This document shows positions 25,605 through 37,260 of a stretch of 64,000 bases of DNA, one piece after another. The notes beneath the pieces were generated by a model. That model made no database searches. It had not been told where the DNA came from and was given only the letters and a program-made list of their open reading frames with translations. The stretch is from Larimichthys crocea (lineage: Eukaryota > Chordata > Actinopteri > Sciaenidae), in contig NC_040022.1 in NCBI RefSeq assembly GCF_000972845.2, positions 2,271,011 to 2,335,010 of the forward strand, read 5' to 3'. Every line of letters starts with the position of its first letter. Positions within the stretch are counted from its first letter, which is position 1. The position numbers and the translations under genes are program-made.

Positions 25605-28600
25605 AACCTGGTGACTTCAAACTCCTCCTCCTTCTCGTGGATTCTGCGGTCGATGTCGGCCTTGACCTGAGCAAGCTCCAGCTGAACACGTACCAGTTTG
25701 CCTTCCTCCACCTGGACACAGGAAAAAATAGACAAATGCACTTTAGACAGAAGCCAAAGTTCCTTGTTTGGTACCTTCTGGGATCTCTGCCACTGACACT
25801 GCAGGTATGTATGACTGTCTTAATGATCAGCGCTCACATGTGCCAAGCCTTTTTCTCTCTGTGTACCTCTAGTGAAGCTTCGGCCTCCTCCATAGCGAGC
25901 TGCAGCTCCTCCTTCTCCACCTCTAGTTTCTTCTTCGCCTTCTGCAGCTCGTGGACGCTGCGGCCTCCTTCTCCAAGCTGGTCCACCAACTCCTTGATCT
26001 CCTCTGTTGGCGAAAGAGGGCATATCATCAAGTATTCACATGCACTCAGGTTTTATTATCCAGCTCTGTCAACCTGCTCTACCACCAGACGTTACCTGAG
26101 AGGGCTTTGTTCTCCTTGCGGATGGTCTCTATGTGGTCCTGGCTCTCCTCGTAGGCCGTCTTCAGCTTGTAGAGCTCCGTCATGTAGGAGCGGCTCTCCT
26201 TCTGGCTGTTGTCCAGTTCCAGTTGCAGCTCCTCGTTCTTCTGGTTCCACTCCGCAGCCATCTTGTCGAAAACTCGCTGTTTCTTATCCAGAGCCGCCGC
26301 TGCTGCATTGGACTAGACGGCAGACATAAAGAAAGTAAGTCATAGATTTAGACACTCACTTAGTCTTTAGTCTTGTTTCTGATCAAGACATGTATTTGTC
26401 TCCATGCATGTGTGTGTGTGTTACCCTCTCCAGGTCTATGGTGAGGTCCTCCACCTCTCCCTGCAGCCTCTGCTTGACCTTATCCAAGCTGGCAGCTCTG
26501 GCTTGGGCCGCCTCCGCTGTTTCCTCAGCCTCTTGGAGACGGACTGCAAGTTTACGCCTGAAGGCGAGTGGGTGGAAAGAGAAAGGAGGAGAAGGAGATG
26601 CAACCGTGGGATTAAATTAAAAAGTATCTTCACAATGTCCACCATGTTTGTTTCTTTCTGTTCAACCCACTTGGTCTCCTCCAGCTCCTCGGTGCGGTGG
26701 ATGGCGTCCGTCTCATACTTGCTCCTCCAGGAGGTGACGTCAGCATTGAGCTTCGACACGAGGCGCTGCAGCTCGCCGCGGCCCTCCGACTCCTCCTCCA
26801 GCTGCTCCTTCAGGAGGGAGAGGTCATGACGGGCGTTGGCCAGGCCCACCACCGCCGCATTACGGCCCTGCAGAGGAGGAGAGAGGGAGACCAGACAGTT
26901 AAGGTCTGAGGACCAGAATATCACAAGAAGTATTAGTGTTTGTGGTGACTTGTACCTTGTTCTCCTCGTCCACCTGTCGCTTGAGGTCGTCGATCTGCAA
27001 GGTGAGGGAGGCCTTCAGCTTGGTCACCTGGTTCAGCTTACTCTGCACGTCCTCCAGGTCCCTGCTCAAGTCGTTGTTCTCAGCTACACAAAGAAGGGAC
27101 AGGCTTAAAACGCACTCTAAAAACAGCATTTCTGGGCACCCATGTGTGTTTTCTCACCAGTCAGATGGATTTTGGTGGTGCTGAGCTCGGTCTGAGTGCG
27201 CTCCATCTCAGCCAGGCGAGCGTTGGCCTCCGCCAGGTTGTCCTCCAGCTTATGGGCGTGGGCCTCAGAGTTCATCTACACATGTAAAGCACACACAGTG
27301 TATAAGTTTGTATTTAGTGTGGAGTGCTTTTTTGAAAAACAAACTCCAAATGTCACACCTTTGCTTTCTGAGTGGCCTCCACGGTGGCGTTGAGGTCTTC
27401 GATCTCCGCCTTCATGCACTGTTTGTCCTTCTCCAGTTTCACTTTCAGCCTGGTCAGGTTCTCCAGCTGCTCGCCCAGCTCTGCCATCGCATCGGAGTGC
27501 TTCTTCCTCAGCCCCGATGCCGTGGCCTCGGCTTGAAGCGCCGCTTCCTCCAGCTCCCGCCTCAGCTTCAGCAGGTCGGTCTCACGCTTCCTGTTCTGCT
27601 CGATCTAAAGCCAAAGATGGATGGAGGTTGTAGGGGTTTAAAAAAGACAAAAGCAAAACAAATGAGGTTGATGGTTGAGGTAACGCTCACCTGGGCAACG
27701 GTTGCTCCTCCAGCCTCCTCCAGCCTATCACTGAGGTCCTCCAGATCTCGCGATAGCTCTGCCCTTTGCTTCTCCACCTTTCAGAAAGCAGACAGAAAAC
27801 CTGTAACAACAATAACATCCCACCTGGCTGCCTATTTATGTTTAACACTGCAGGTTTGGACTGTTGCAGATTGAATCTGTACCTTGGCTCTCATGGCTCG
27901 TTCAGCTTCCAGCTCCTCCTCCAGCTCCTCAATGCGGCCCTGAAGAGAAGAAGTGATACAAACAACAATAAATTAGCATCCTTCAGATCGGACCATTCAT
28001 CATCCTCTTCAACTCATCTTCGCCTCCTTTTTTCTAACCTTTACTCACACCGCGCTGTCTCTTTTCCTCCGCACACTCATCCCTCATCGCACATTTAAAT
28101 CCCACAATCCTTTGCCTCTCACCCTACATACCTGATGTAACATTAATCACCTCACTTTTGCCAGTTTTCTTGTAGTATTTGCAAAATATCAAGAATCAGT
28201 TTATTGTTTATAGCTCCTAAATCAAAAATGGTTTCATAGGTGGGAATTATATTAAGGTAAAGCAGTCAAAACAACTTTTCCACTATAAAAACTTCATAAA
28301 TCATGTTGATGTTGATCATGAGTAATGTAATCATAACAAATACATGTGTACAGTGTGAAGAAGAAGAAAAGAAAATGTAGTGTTTGGCACCTGGTGCTCT
28401 TTGAGCTTGCGGCTGAGCATGGAGCTGAGAGCTTGTTCATCCTCCAGCTTCGAGTTCATGTTGTTGATCTCAAAGTCTCTCCTGGATGAACACACAGAAA
28501 ACACACAGTGTGTAGAACAGAGTGAGGAACACACACACACACACACACACACAGATGTGTTACTGCAGGCTTTTTTTTCTCTCTCACTTCTTGATGACCT

Positions 28601-29915
28601 CCTCCAGGTCGACCTTAGCGTTCTCCATCTCGTTCAGGTTCTCGATGGTCATCTTCAGGTCACCCTCCGCCTTCCTCCTCGCTTTCTCCACCTCCGCCCT
28701 GATCCTCTTCTCCTGCTCCCAGCTGTCCTCCAGCTACACCCAAACACAAACATGATTAACGCTCGGTATATTCAGCTGGAGGTCTCTTTAGTCAAAAGTC
28801 ATGAAGACAAACATGAAGACATCTTTCAGGTCTTCCTCGTCTCGTACCTCGTTCACTTGGCTGTTGAGCTTGCTGTTGGTCTTGGTCAGATGATTGACTT
28901 TGTCCTCTTCTGTTTGGAGATCGTCCAGAGTTTTCTGATTCATGTATAAAATTACATAAATTAGTATAAGTGAATGCACATCATCACGCATGAACGTCCA
29001 CCACATTCGTGCATGTTTGTCTACCTGTTGCAGTTCCTCCAGAGCTCTCTTTTCCTTCTGCAGTTTGCCGATGTGGTCGTCTCTCTGGCTCAGGTCACCT
29101 GTCAGAGTTCGTACCTTGAAGTCCAGACCCTAAACACACCATCGGATAGAATTCAGTCAATCTGACATCCTGGTTTTCTGTTCATTAACCCAGATTAATC
29201 TCCACAATCGTCCTCCTCCCCTCTACCTGTTTCTCCTTCTCAGTCCTGGCCAGTGTGGACTCCAGAGACTCCAGGTCTCTCTTCAGCTCAGTCAGTTCCC
29301 CCTCCAGCTGCCTCCTCTGGCCGTGGAGGGAGGCTGTGTTGCCTTCTTCCTCCTCCAGACGCTCACGCAGATCCTAAAGTCACAGTTATTTTAGACACAG
29401 GAGTGTTTCCAAGAACCCTCCCAAAGGTCTTATTATCAGATTTATCAGATTATTTTTCTGTGCTTGTTTGTTGCTGTATTACATGACCAGGAGGAACTAC
29501 TGCTGTATATTAAAGAACTGAATACACATATAATGTAGTGCTGTTTATTGATAATATATTACCTGCGCTAACTCCTCCAGTTGGACCTTTTGGTGCATCA
29601 GCTGGGTAGCGCGCTCCTCAGCATCACCCAGCGTGTCCTGCTCCTGTGGAAAAGACAAAGTTTGAGGATCTCCTTGAAGCCAGGAGAAGTATTTTCACCT
29701 CATCAGTGCCAGCAAATCTCTGTTTGCTGATATGCACTTACTGCAGCCAGTGCCAAGGCGAGGTCATTCTTCTCCTGTGACAGAGTGACCATCTTCCCCT
29801 CCAGATCTTTGATTTTGCCCTCCAGCTCTTTGACCTTCTCCACTGCCACCCTCAGCTCCTCTTCCTTAGCCTTGAAGGTCTCCTCCTGACGGGCAACCAT
29901 GAGCAGGGGCTTCAC
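23617..29915 (-). other. myh16: myh16 coiled-coil rod coding exons (exons 22-44)
   Basis: Exons, 5' to 3': 29915-29742, 29643-29563, 29373-29227, 29129-29025, 28934-28848, 28733-28588, 28481-28391, 27939-27883, 27777-27691, 27604-27359, 27275-27158, 27083-26956, 26867-26671, 26557-26425, 26312-26096, 26003-25867, 25711-25608, 25321-25129, 25046-24843, 24763-24638, 24554-24384, 24303-24103, 23814-23617. The rod begins just after the invariant proline of KVKPLL and shows continuous heptads. Family-typical segments include [56 protein letters not shown] and [13 protein letters not shown]. No rod exon seems to be missing when compared with other sarcomeric heavy chains. Confidence 0.92.
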
Positions 29916-32900
29916 CTACAGGAGCCCACAAAGGAAACATTGATAATGATGATGGTGAGAACTTATCATCTGATATGAGGTCAGAAATCTGTATTTTACC
30001 TTATTGTAGAGTTTCCACCAGCCCCAGAAGCGTAACTGAAGGAACTTCCTCACGTTGCGTTGGATGGCCATCAGTGCAATTCTGCACATAAATACAAAAA
30101 CGCTGTCAGCACTCACAAACATGCACCGAATACTGCAACCCAGCCGTCTTCAAGAGAACACTAACCGTCTGTCCACCATCTTCTTAAACTCAATCCTCAT
30201 CAGAAGTCCTCTGAGCTGAGCCTGCAGCATGGTGATGATCTTCGCCAGACGCTCGTCACGCATGTCCTCCAGCTTTGCCAGGACGCCTGCACGGAAAAAC
30301 ACCTGCAGAGAAAGACACCGACAGGTGAGAGGAGGAAGAGGAAGAGCAGGATGAAAGTGTTTTTTTTAAACTTTCACAGCACCTTGGTGTGGCCGATGCG
30401 GTACTCCATATTATCCAGGCCAACTGAACTCAGGAGGAGCTCAGAGGCCTTCTTGTTGTCAACGAATCCCTTTGGGATGACGTTGGGGTTGAGGATGTAG
30501 TACCTAGGAAACATTAGGAGGAGGAATAGGATAAGGAGAAAAGAAGAACTGGAAGGGGATAAAGAGTTGAATTAACATGGAGATGAACACAGAAAGAACT
30601 GGAGTCAGACCTCTGTTTGAATTCTGGGTACTGTAGTCTGTTGGGGAATCCTTTCCTGCAGATACGGATCCCCTCCAGCACACCGTTACAGGCCAACTGG
30701 TGCAGGATCAGGTGATTATCTGTCACACCTTTACAACATGAATGAGAAAAAATATTATTGTCACTCTTTTGGCACTTCAGCACACACCATCATCGTACAC
30801 ACACTTCACTGACCTGACTTCTTGAACTCGTTGGGCACGATGCAGCGGACGAAGTGAGGAGCAGTGCTTCGCAGGGTGCTCATCAGCTTGTTCAGTTGTT
30901 CCTGTTGTGCATAAATAGTTAAAGAGATTGTGAGCATGAGTGTGTATGTTTGTTCCTCTTCTTTAGTTTTAGTAAGGATTTGAGTTACTCTGTGTTTACT
31001 CTGAGTTTAGTTTTAAGACTAAGTATTGTGATTGCTGTCAGATTACATCACTGTACAGTTGTCTATGTGCGTCTGTGTGAGTTACCCTGTAGAAGTTAGA
31101 GACGGTTTGAAACGAAGACCCTTTCTTCTGTTTCTTGGCTCCTGAAGCGGTCTCCTCTTCTTTGAAGAGCAGAGCCAGCAGAGGCATCGAGGACTTCTGG
31201 AAGAGTCCCACCACCGTCTCATTCAGCGGGTCTTTGTTCTTCTCCAGCCAGCCACTAATGTTGTAGCCCACCTATGAGAGGCACAAAGGGTTTAACGTTA
31301 CCTAACTGAAGCTACAGATCCTACTCTATGGGGGCATTTGTGTATTTTCTAGCCACTGACATCTACAATCCCGTACTCACAGTGCCGGCATAGTGCACCA
31401 GCTCAAAGTGAGCCTCGGGTCCTTTCTTCCCCCCTTTTGGCTTGGCGAAGTTGGAGGACTTGCCCAGGTGGTTGTCATACAGAGCTGCTTTGAAGGTCGT
31501 GTCTGTAGCCTTTGGAAAAACACACTGCTCCTCCAGGATGGAGAAAATGCCCATAGGCTAGAGAGGAGACAAAGAGAGGGAGGTCGAAATAGAAAGAATG
31601 TGGCCCATGCTCATGTTTGTGCTCTGTATGTGTGGTTGTTACCCTCTCCAGCAGGTCAATGCAAGCCTGGAGGTCCAGTCCGAAGTCGATGAAGACCCAG
31701 TCGATGCCCTCTTTCTTGTATTCTTCCTGCTCCAGCACAAACATGTGGTGGTTGAAGAACTGCTGCAGCTTCTCGTTGGTGAAGTTGATGCACAGCTGCT
31801 CAAAGCTGTTGAGCTGGAAGAAGAAAGACAGAGATGGATCTCAGGTTGGAGGATGAGATGATGTTAACTCAACCCAGTGAATCAATTCAAAACTCACGTC
31901 AAAGATCTCAAACCCAGCAATGTCCAGCACTCCTATGAAGTACTGCCGCTGCATCTTGGTGTCCAGGGTCTTATTGATGCGGGTCACCATCCACTTGAAC
32001 ATGCGGTCGTAGATGGCTTTTGCCAGAGCACCAATGGAGTACACGCACTGGTCTTGGTTCTGACCTGACATTTCAAATTCAAACATTGTTATCGTTTGTC
32101 ATAGTGTTGTTCACGATGTAGAAAATAATAAATAATAATAAAGAGGTAAACATAACGTTTAAACTAAAAAATACTGTCTATATAAACATGTAGATCTATG
32201 TTTTTTTTAATCATTAAATCATCTCAATAACATCTTTACAATACCTTTGGTCACAAACTCGTTGCCAACCTTGACCCTGGGCCGTGTTATGCCCTTCTGC
32301 AGCTCCCCAGAGTTGATGGCCATGAGGTGGGCGACTTTGTCAGCCACTTTAGCAAAGGAAGGAGAGAGGGGACAAAGACTTCATGAAGTGATTTCAACAA
32401 TGTCCTGTAGCACGTGCTGAAAAACTGGGTCAGGACAGAACACACAAGGAAGGATAGGGGGCTGATGCAAGGACATACAGAGCTTGAAAAATATGAGCTG
32501 GGACTTTTACCCTCAGTGGAGTCCACATCCGCCTGTTCCTCTCTGGCTTTCTGTTTGAACTTCATGTTGCCGAAGTGCATTATGCCTCCGGTCAACTTGT
32601 ACACACTCATCTTCTCCTCGAGAGTGAAGCCCAGGACATCAAAGGCTTCCTGCAGAGAGAGACATGACAGAAATTAGAATATCAGAGCTGCACAAGGAGA
32701 GAAGCAACAGCACCACCAACAGGATAATGCATTTATTTCTCCTTGGTTATATAAACACAGAAAAACTATAAACTCACATCAGTGAGCTGCAGTTCCTCCC
32801 CGTCATCCATGTTGTCCACCACAGTGACTCCCTGACACACCCACACATACTGTTTGGGGTCTGGGCTCAGCAGCAGAGCCTCTGTAAGACAAATATAATG

Positions 32901-35900
32901 AGAATTTAATAATAATTTGTCACATTGAAAGCAAATCTCACTGTTTAACACTGGATTATTCATTACTCACAGAAAGATTTCATTTCAATCTATATACAGT
33001 CAATGTTCTCACCAATGAGTTCTGGCTTCCTTCCAGACAGGAGTTGGTAGAAGATGTGGTATCCTCTCTCAGCAGCCTGCTGGGAAATCACTCTTGATTT
33101 CTCCAGCAGATCTGAAACATGCATAGACAATGATAAAACACCACAGAGACAACAAGACAAACAAGTTTTTAAAATATTAACATGGCCATAAAAAGGTGAA
33201 CTTATAATAAAGTAATAAAAGAAAATCCACCCACAGCTCTCAATGTCAGCACCAGCCAGCTTAGCTGTTGGTCCGAAGTGGATGCGGATGAATTTTCCCT
33301 AAAATGACACATACATATCATCATCAATTAATTTGAAATGGACATTAATTATTTGATTTGATGATGTAAAACATGATGCAGCATGTGTCTCCTTACAAAA
33401 CGTGAAGAGTTGTTGTTCCTGATGGTTTTGGCGTTGCCAAATGCCTCCAGCACCGGGTTAGCCTGAATGATCTGGTCCTCCAGAGAGCCCTGAGAGAAGA
33501 ACCAGTGGACCAGTGTTATACTTTTAATCAAAGTGTTTTCTTTAATGGTAGTTTTTCTGATAACAAGGCAATATCTTGCGGTGTTCCACAGGGGAGCTGC
33601 TTAGGACCGCTTTTATTTTCATTTTTATAAAACAACCTATTATATGTTGTCAAAAATGCAGATATCGTTATGTATGGCGACGACTCATCTTTGTCCTGTG
33701 CCCCAACAATCTACATTCTGGGTTGCACACCATTACTTAATGGGTGAAAATGAACAAATAGTTAATTATTGTTGTTGTTTTTGTGTGAACCCAAGAAAGA
33801 CTAGTGACCACTTTTGTGGAAGCCAATGGGGATTAAAATAAAGAATTGATTAAGGTCTATGCATACACAATCACACACTTGCCTTGGAGTCAGGGGCTTT
33901 GCTCCCAGACGCTCCAACATTGGCAAAGTACTGGATGACTTTCTTGGTGTTTTCAGTCTTGCCAGCACCAGATTCTCCACTGGAGGACAGAAACAATCAA
34001 GTAATTACAGAGTAAGACATCTAGATTGTAGTCTATATTCATTATTCTGGGAACAAATAATGTTTTCTTACGTGATCAGCATAGACTGGTTTTCATGCTC
34101 TGTTCAAGGCGGCACATAAAGAGGGCAGAAACAGAGAGAGTGTGACAGACGAGAATAATTACTGCTGATTTCCCTCTGAGCAGATCACAGCACTGCTGAT
34201 GTTGTCTGTCAGTCGTACCAACAGCACAGACAGCTGTCAGCTATCCCCGGATGCCTTATAATGGCTTCAAATATTTGTCTACTCCCTACCCACACTGATT
34301 ACAAACTGCCCCACTCCCTCTTTCCACATTAAGAACGATGTAATGACTTTTGAGCAACTCGTCTCGAGGGGCGGCATCCCCAATCACCACATACCACATG
34401 CATGTTTTCCAGCTTTTACCTCCCCTCCCCTCACCCATTACATCTCCCTCTCCTTACCCATCATCATGTCGTGGTAGGCGTTGTCAGAGATGGAGAAGAG
34501 GTGAGGAGGAACTTCGTTGCGTTTCTTCCCCTTGTATATCTGAGCCACTTTAGCGCCGTAGATGGGCAGCCACTTGTACGGGTTGATTGTCACGCAGAAG
34601 AGGCCTGAGTAGGTCTACGAGAAGGAAACATGTGAAGGATCTTAAGGGAGCTATAAATGACCCTTTCCCCTGGTGTTTTTCGCCTTTTCTATCTAACCTA
34701 AGCATTAAAAGTCCACAATCTGCTGTCTGAATACATAAATATATAATGTTTGATATCACTCTGAGCTTCAAAAACTCTTCAGAAACCTGTGAGAGTCGTC
34801 ACACATACACAGTCCTTTCTTTATACTGTCAGTGGCTGAATCATTTTCAAGTAGCAGCATGACCACCTGCCTCCTTTAATAACACCAGGCTGCTTGGTAT
34901 CTGTCTTTAATTTGAGATATCACAGTGTCTCTGAGGCTATCTCAGTAAACTAATCCACATATGCACCATTATTTATTTATTTATTTTGTATCATGTATAT
35001 TTTTTGATCATTGTAATTATTATTTTTTGTTATGTAAAAGATGTTTTCAGCATAAAATTTACGAAGTTAAAACAAAGTAGTGCTCATCAAACATCATAAA
35101 TAGTGGTGAGATAAAGTGAAGCTTTATAGTTGGACTTCCCTTCCCTTTAAAGAGGCACTCCCTTTAACATGGTTAAAATCAAATCAGCAGAGAGAGAGAT
35201 TCAGTACATTCAGTCTCTAGTATTGGCAAATCTCCAAAAACACTGGATCCTACATTTCCCATAATGCAAACAATAGCCTCTTTTCGACCAACCTAGACCC
35301 ACCATGCCTGTTTAACGTCTATTTCAAACGCCACAACTCAAAAATTTGTATTCTCCAAGCCCAAGCTGAGATCACCCCGATGACATCATCAGGGTTATTT
35401 TCTAAGGCTTGACCGAACTTGTTTCCACAGGCTGAGCAGTATAAATTAAGTGATCTTTGTGTGTAAAATCAGTGTCCTCGAGGTGTCGTGTTGTGTTGAT
35501 TACTCAGCTTACATAGATCCTCATGCTGACGTAGCGGCTGCGCAGGTTTTCCAAGACGCTGGCCTCGTTGAGGAAGGTGAGGTTGGCCATGTCGCTGGCT
35601 TGGTAGAACTTTGGAGGGTTCATCTGCTGAACGTCACCCATCTTCACGGTGATAGTCTGAGCAGAAACGAAAATCACTCATCAGGATTGTCATGAACAGA
35701 CTCACCTGTATTTCAAAAAGTTTTCTAAAGATAATCTAGCTGTGGTCTTACCGTGTTCTTGGTGGTCTTGACGGTGACTTTGTCTCCATCTTCAGACTGA
35801 ATCTCCCCGGCAATGAAAGCCTCCTTCTCATCTTTGATCCAGCAAGAGCGCTTGATGTCGTAGGGTTTATTCATGACATCCAGGCGCTCCTTCTCAGAGG

Positions 35901-35961
35901 GAACCAGGAACGGCATGGGGTCCACATCGTCCCCGCACTCCCCTTTATATCCACCCGGCAT
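23617..35961 (-). CDS. myh16: Myosin heavy chain 16 (masticatory sarcomeric myosin), intact
   Basis: A class II sarcomeric myosin heavy chain: an actin-activated ATPase motor plus a coiled-coil rod that builds thick filaments. The N-terminus [19 protein letters not shown] is the distinctive start of MYH16 rather than MYH1-8 or MYH7B, and smurf1 as neighbour matches the mammalian MYH16 location. ATG is at 35961-35959; a leader exon ends at 36106 and exon 2 begins at 36016. Forty-three coding exons join in phase to 5832 bases, about 1943 aa, the usual size. All P-loop, switch and SH residues expected of an active motor are present and I found no stop or frameshift. The intron after the loop-1 exon uses a GC donor. 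For the last exon I let the frame run to TAG 23619-23617, giving the tail [16 protein letters not shown]; splicing at 23653 is the alternative. The human gene is a known frameshifted pseudogene, so intactness here is of note. Confidence 0.95.
25550..25599. repeat. (TG)n tract next to a myh16 donor
   Basis: About 25 TG units on the plus strand, so CA in the myh16 transcript. It begins only about 8 bases inside the intron after the exon ending at 25608. Confidence 0.95.
30000..35961 (-). other. myh16: myh16 motor and neck coding exons (exons 2-21)
   Basis: Exons, 5' to 3': 35961-35752, 35656-35513, 34614-34458, 34099-34072, 33979-33883, 33489-33397, 33298-33235, 33111-33013, 32881-32778, 32649-32511, 32346-32245, 32064-31898, 31813-31643, 31557-31381, 31271-31086, 30901-30814, 30728-30611, 30503-30383, 30302-30166, 30081-30000. 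Landmarks: P-loop GESGAGKT at residues 181-188, loop 1 [11 protein letters not shown], switch I NNNSSRF at 237-243, switch II DIAGFE at 460-465, a short lysine-rich loop 2 [15 protein letters not shown] near 625-640, both SH-region cysteines in [18 protein letters not shown], and the neck with [15 protein letters not shown]. The lysine content of loop 2 is typical of actin-binding loops, but it is shorter than in MYH7. Confidence 0.93.
33571..33830 (+). mobile_element. LINE reverse-transcriptase remnant in a myh16 intron
   Basis: On the plus strand, antisense to myh16, the translation near 33571-33640 gives [19 protein letters not shown] and then, after an in-frame stop, [10 protein letters not shown]. 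These are the conserved reverse-transcriptase block around the catalytic YxDD residues of non-LTR retrotransposons. A later frame gives VNPRKTS, which is like the region after the catalytic block. Stops and frame changes show that it is dead. Confidence 0.75.
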
Positions 35962-36105
35962 GGCTGCTGTTGCTGCCAACAAACTCCAACCAACTGACCA
36001 GCTCACTCACCTACTGCTGCAGAGACAGGCTGGGAAATTTAAATAGTCATAATAGGAAGGACACTATCGGTTAAACAAGATCCAATATTTGTCTCAGATA
36101 CTCAC

Positions 36106-36140
36106 GGATGCTGGAGGTGGAGGTATGCTCAGGAGGAATA
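36106..36140 (-). other. myh16: myh16 5' noncoding exon 1
   Basis: A leader exon ending at 36106 with donor CATCC/GTGAGT joins to an acceptor CTGCAG/CAGTAG at 36016, upstream of the ATG at 35961. Sarcomeric myosin genes usually have short noncoding leader exons. The 5' end is placed from the TATA box and is approximate. Confidence 0.55.
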
Positions 36141-36166
36141 TGGATGTGTGAGCTGAAGGCCATGCT

Positions 36167-36174
36167 CTTATATA
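36167..36174 (-). promoter_or_regulatory. myh16: TATA box of myh16
   Basis: TATATAAG on the minus strand, placed about 30 bases before the predicted start of the leader exon. Tissue-specific muscle myosin genes commonly use a strong TATA box. No convincing MEF2 site or E-box cluster was identified nearby by eye. Confidence 0.65.
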
Positions 36175-36959
36175 TGAAGCCGTCTCCTTCCTGATATGGT
36201 CACAACTCTAAAACCAGCCATCACCCCGAGGTCTCATCCCTCTGATCTGCCTGGCAGCACGAGATCTGGGAATTCTTCAATCTGCCTCCGTCCATTTAGG
36301 GTTTCCATGGAGAGCCATCGCTCATGCTGAAACCTCACCGCTTGAAAATAGATAGATACTCTTCACCCCTCTCCACCTTTCCACACCTTGATTTTCATCT
36401 CTATTATCTGATATATATATTAAGACATGTATGTTAGGATATCTTGAAACTTGTAGTCGACTGAGAGTTTGCTCGTTTTTGGTTTTAGGTCTCGTATGAA
36501 CAAGTTTCACAAACAAACTCTTTTTGTTCTCCTGAAATCATTTTGCAAGAACAACCTCACATTTGACCACCCAACTGTTCAGTGCAATGAATGACTTCAT
36601 CTGCAATAACTGTGTGTGTGTGTGTGTGTGTGTCCCCTGAGGTATAACTAAGTCGGTCTCTATGATTGGAATGATCTAAGTAGTTGTGAACACACTCGGT
36701 TTGTCTCAGGGGTCCCAACGGCACTTTGAATAACACACACACGCTGTATAAACACACATGGGTGCGCACACACGCACACACATAATCACATAATCATACT
36801 AACAGCTGTACATGACCGTTTTGGATAAACTAATTTGCCTGTGTGTGTGTGTGCCTGGCGACTACTACAGCCACCTGTGGAGTGTTGACACGTACATGAT
36901 ACATACATGATACATGATACACACAAACACAAGCGCTTGTTAGACAGATGTCTGCTCTC

Positions 36960-37260
36960 ACCTGTCGTTCTCCTGTTATTGCCAGTCTTCCCTCGTGTAC
37001 CTGCATGGTTCAGTTTGTCTTCTCTGCACAGGCTACCTGTAAAATCCAGAATACAAGCCTACAACGTTCTTCATGGTCTTGGCTCATAGTGCCCCACTAG
37101 AACAATGTGATCTGTGGATGAAGGGTTCCTTGTGGTTCCTAAAGTGTCCCCTCCTGAGGAACCAGCTCCTAGTTCTGGTTCTGGTGGCAGGCACCTTCTC
37201 CCCATTTAGGAGTCAGTTCCCTTTTGATAGAGGTTATAGTTTGGGCTGGCTCAGGTGAAT
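36960..37260 (+). mobile_element. LINE C-terminal remnant
   Basis: The translation gives LHRLPVKSRIQAYNVLHGL and, in a second frame near 37117, EGFLVVPKVSPP, then GGRHLLP. This follows the order WLPVxxRI, YKALHGL, LLVVPK, GGRAFS seen at the C-terminus of Rex1/L2-like fish LINEs. Frames are broken. Confidence 0.6.

Noticed and set aside
25637..26329. 230-codon open frame on the plus strand
   Set aside because: It is the antisense of several myh16 rod exons and crosses their introns; the coiled-coil codon bias creates long open antisense frames.
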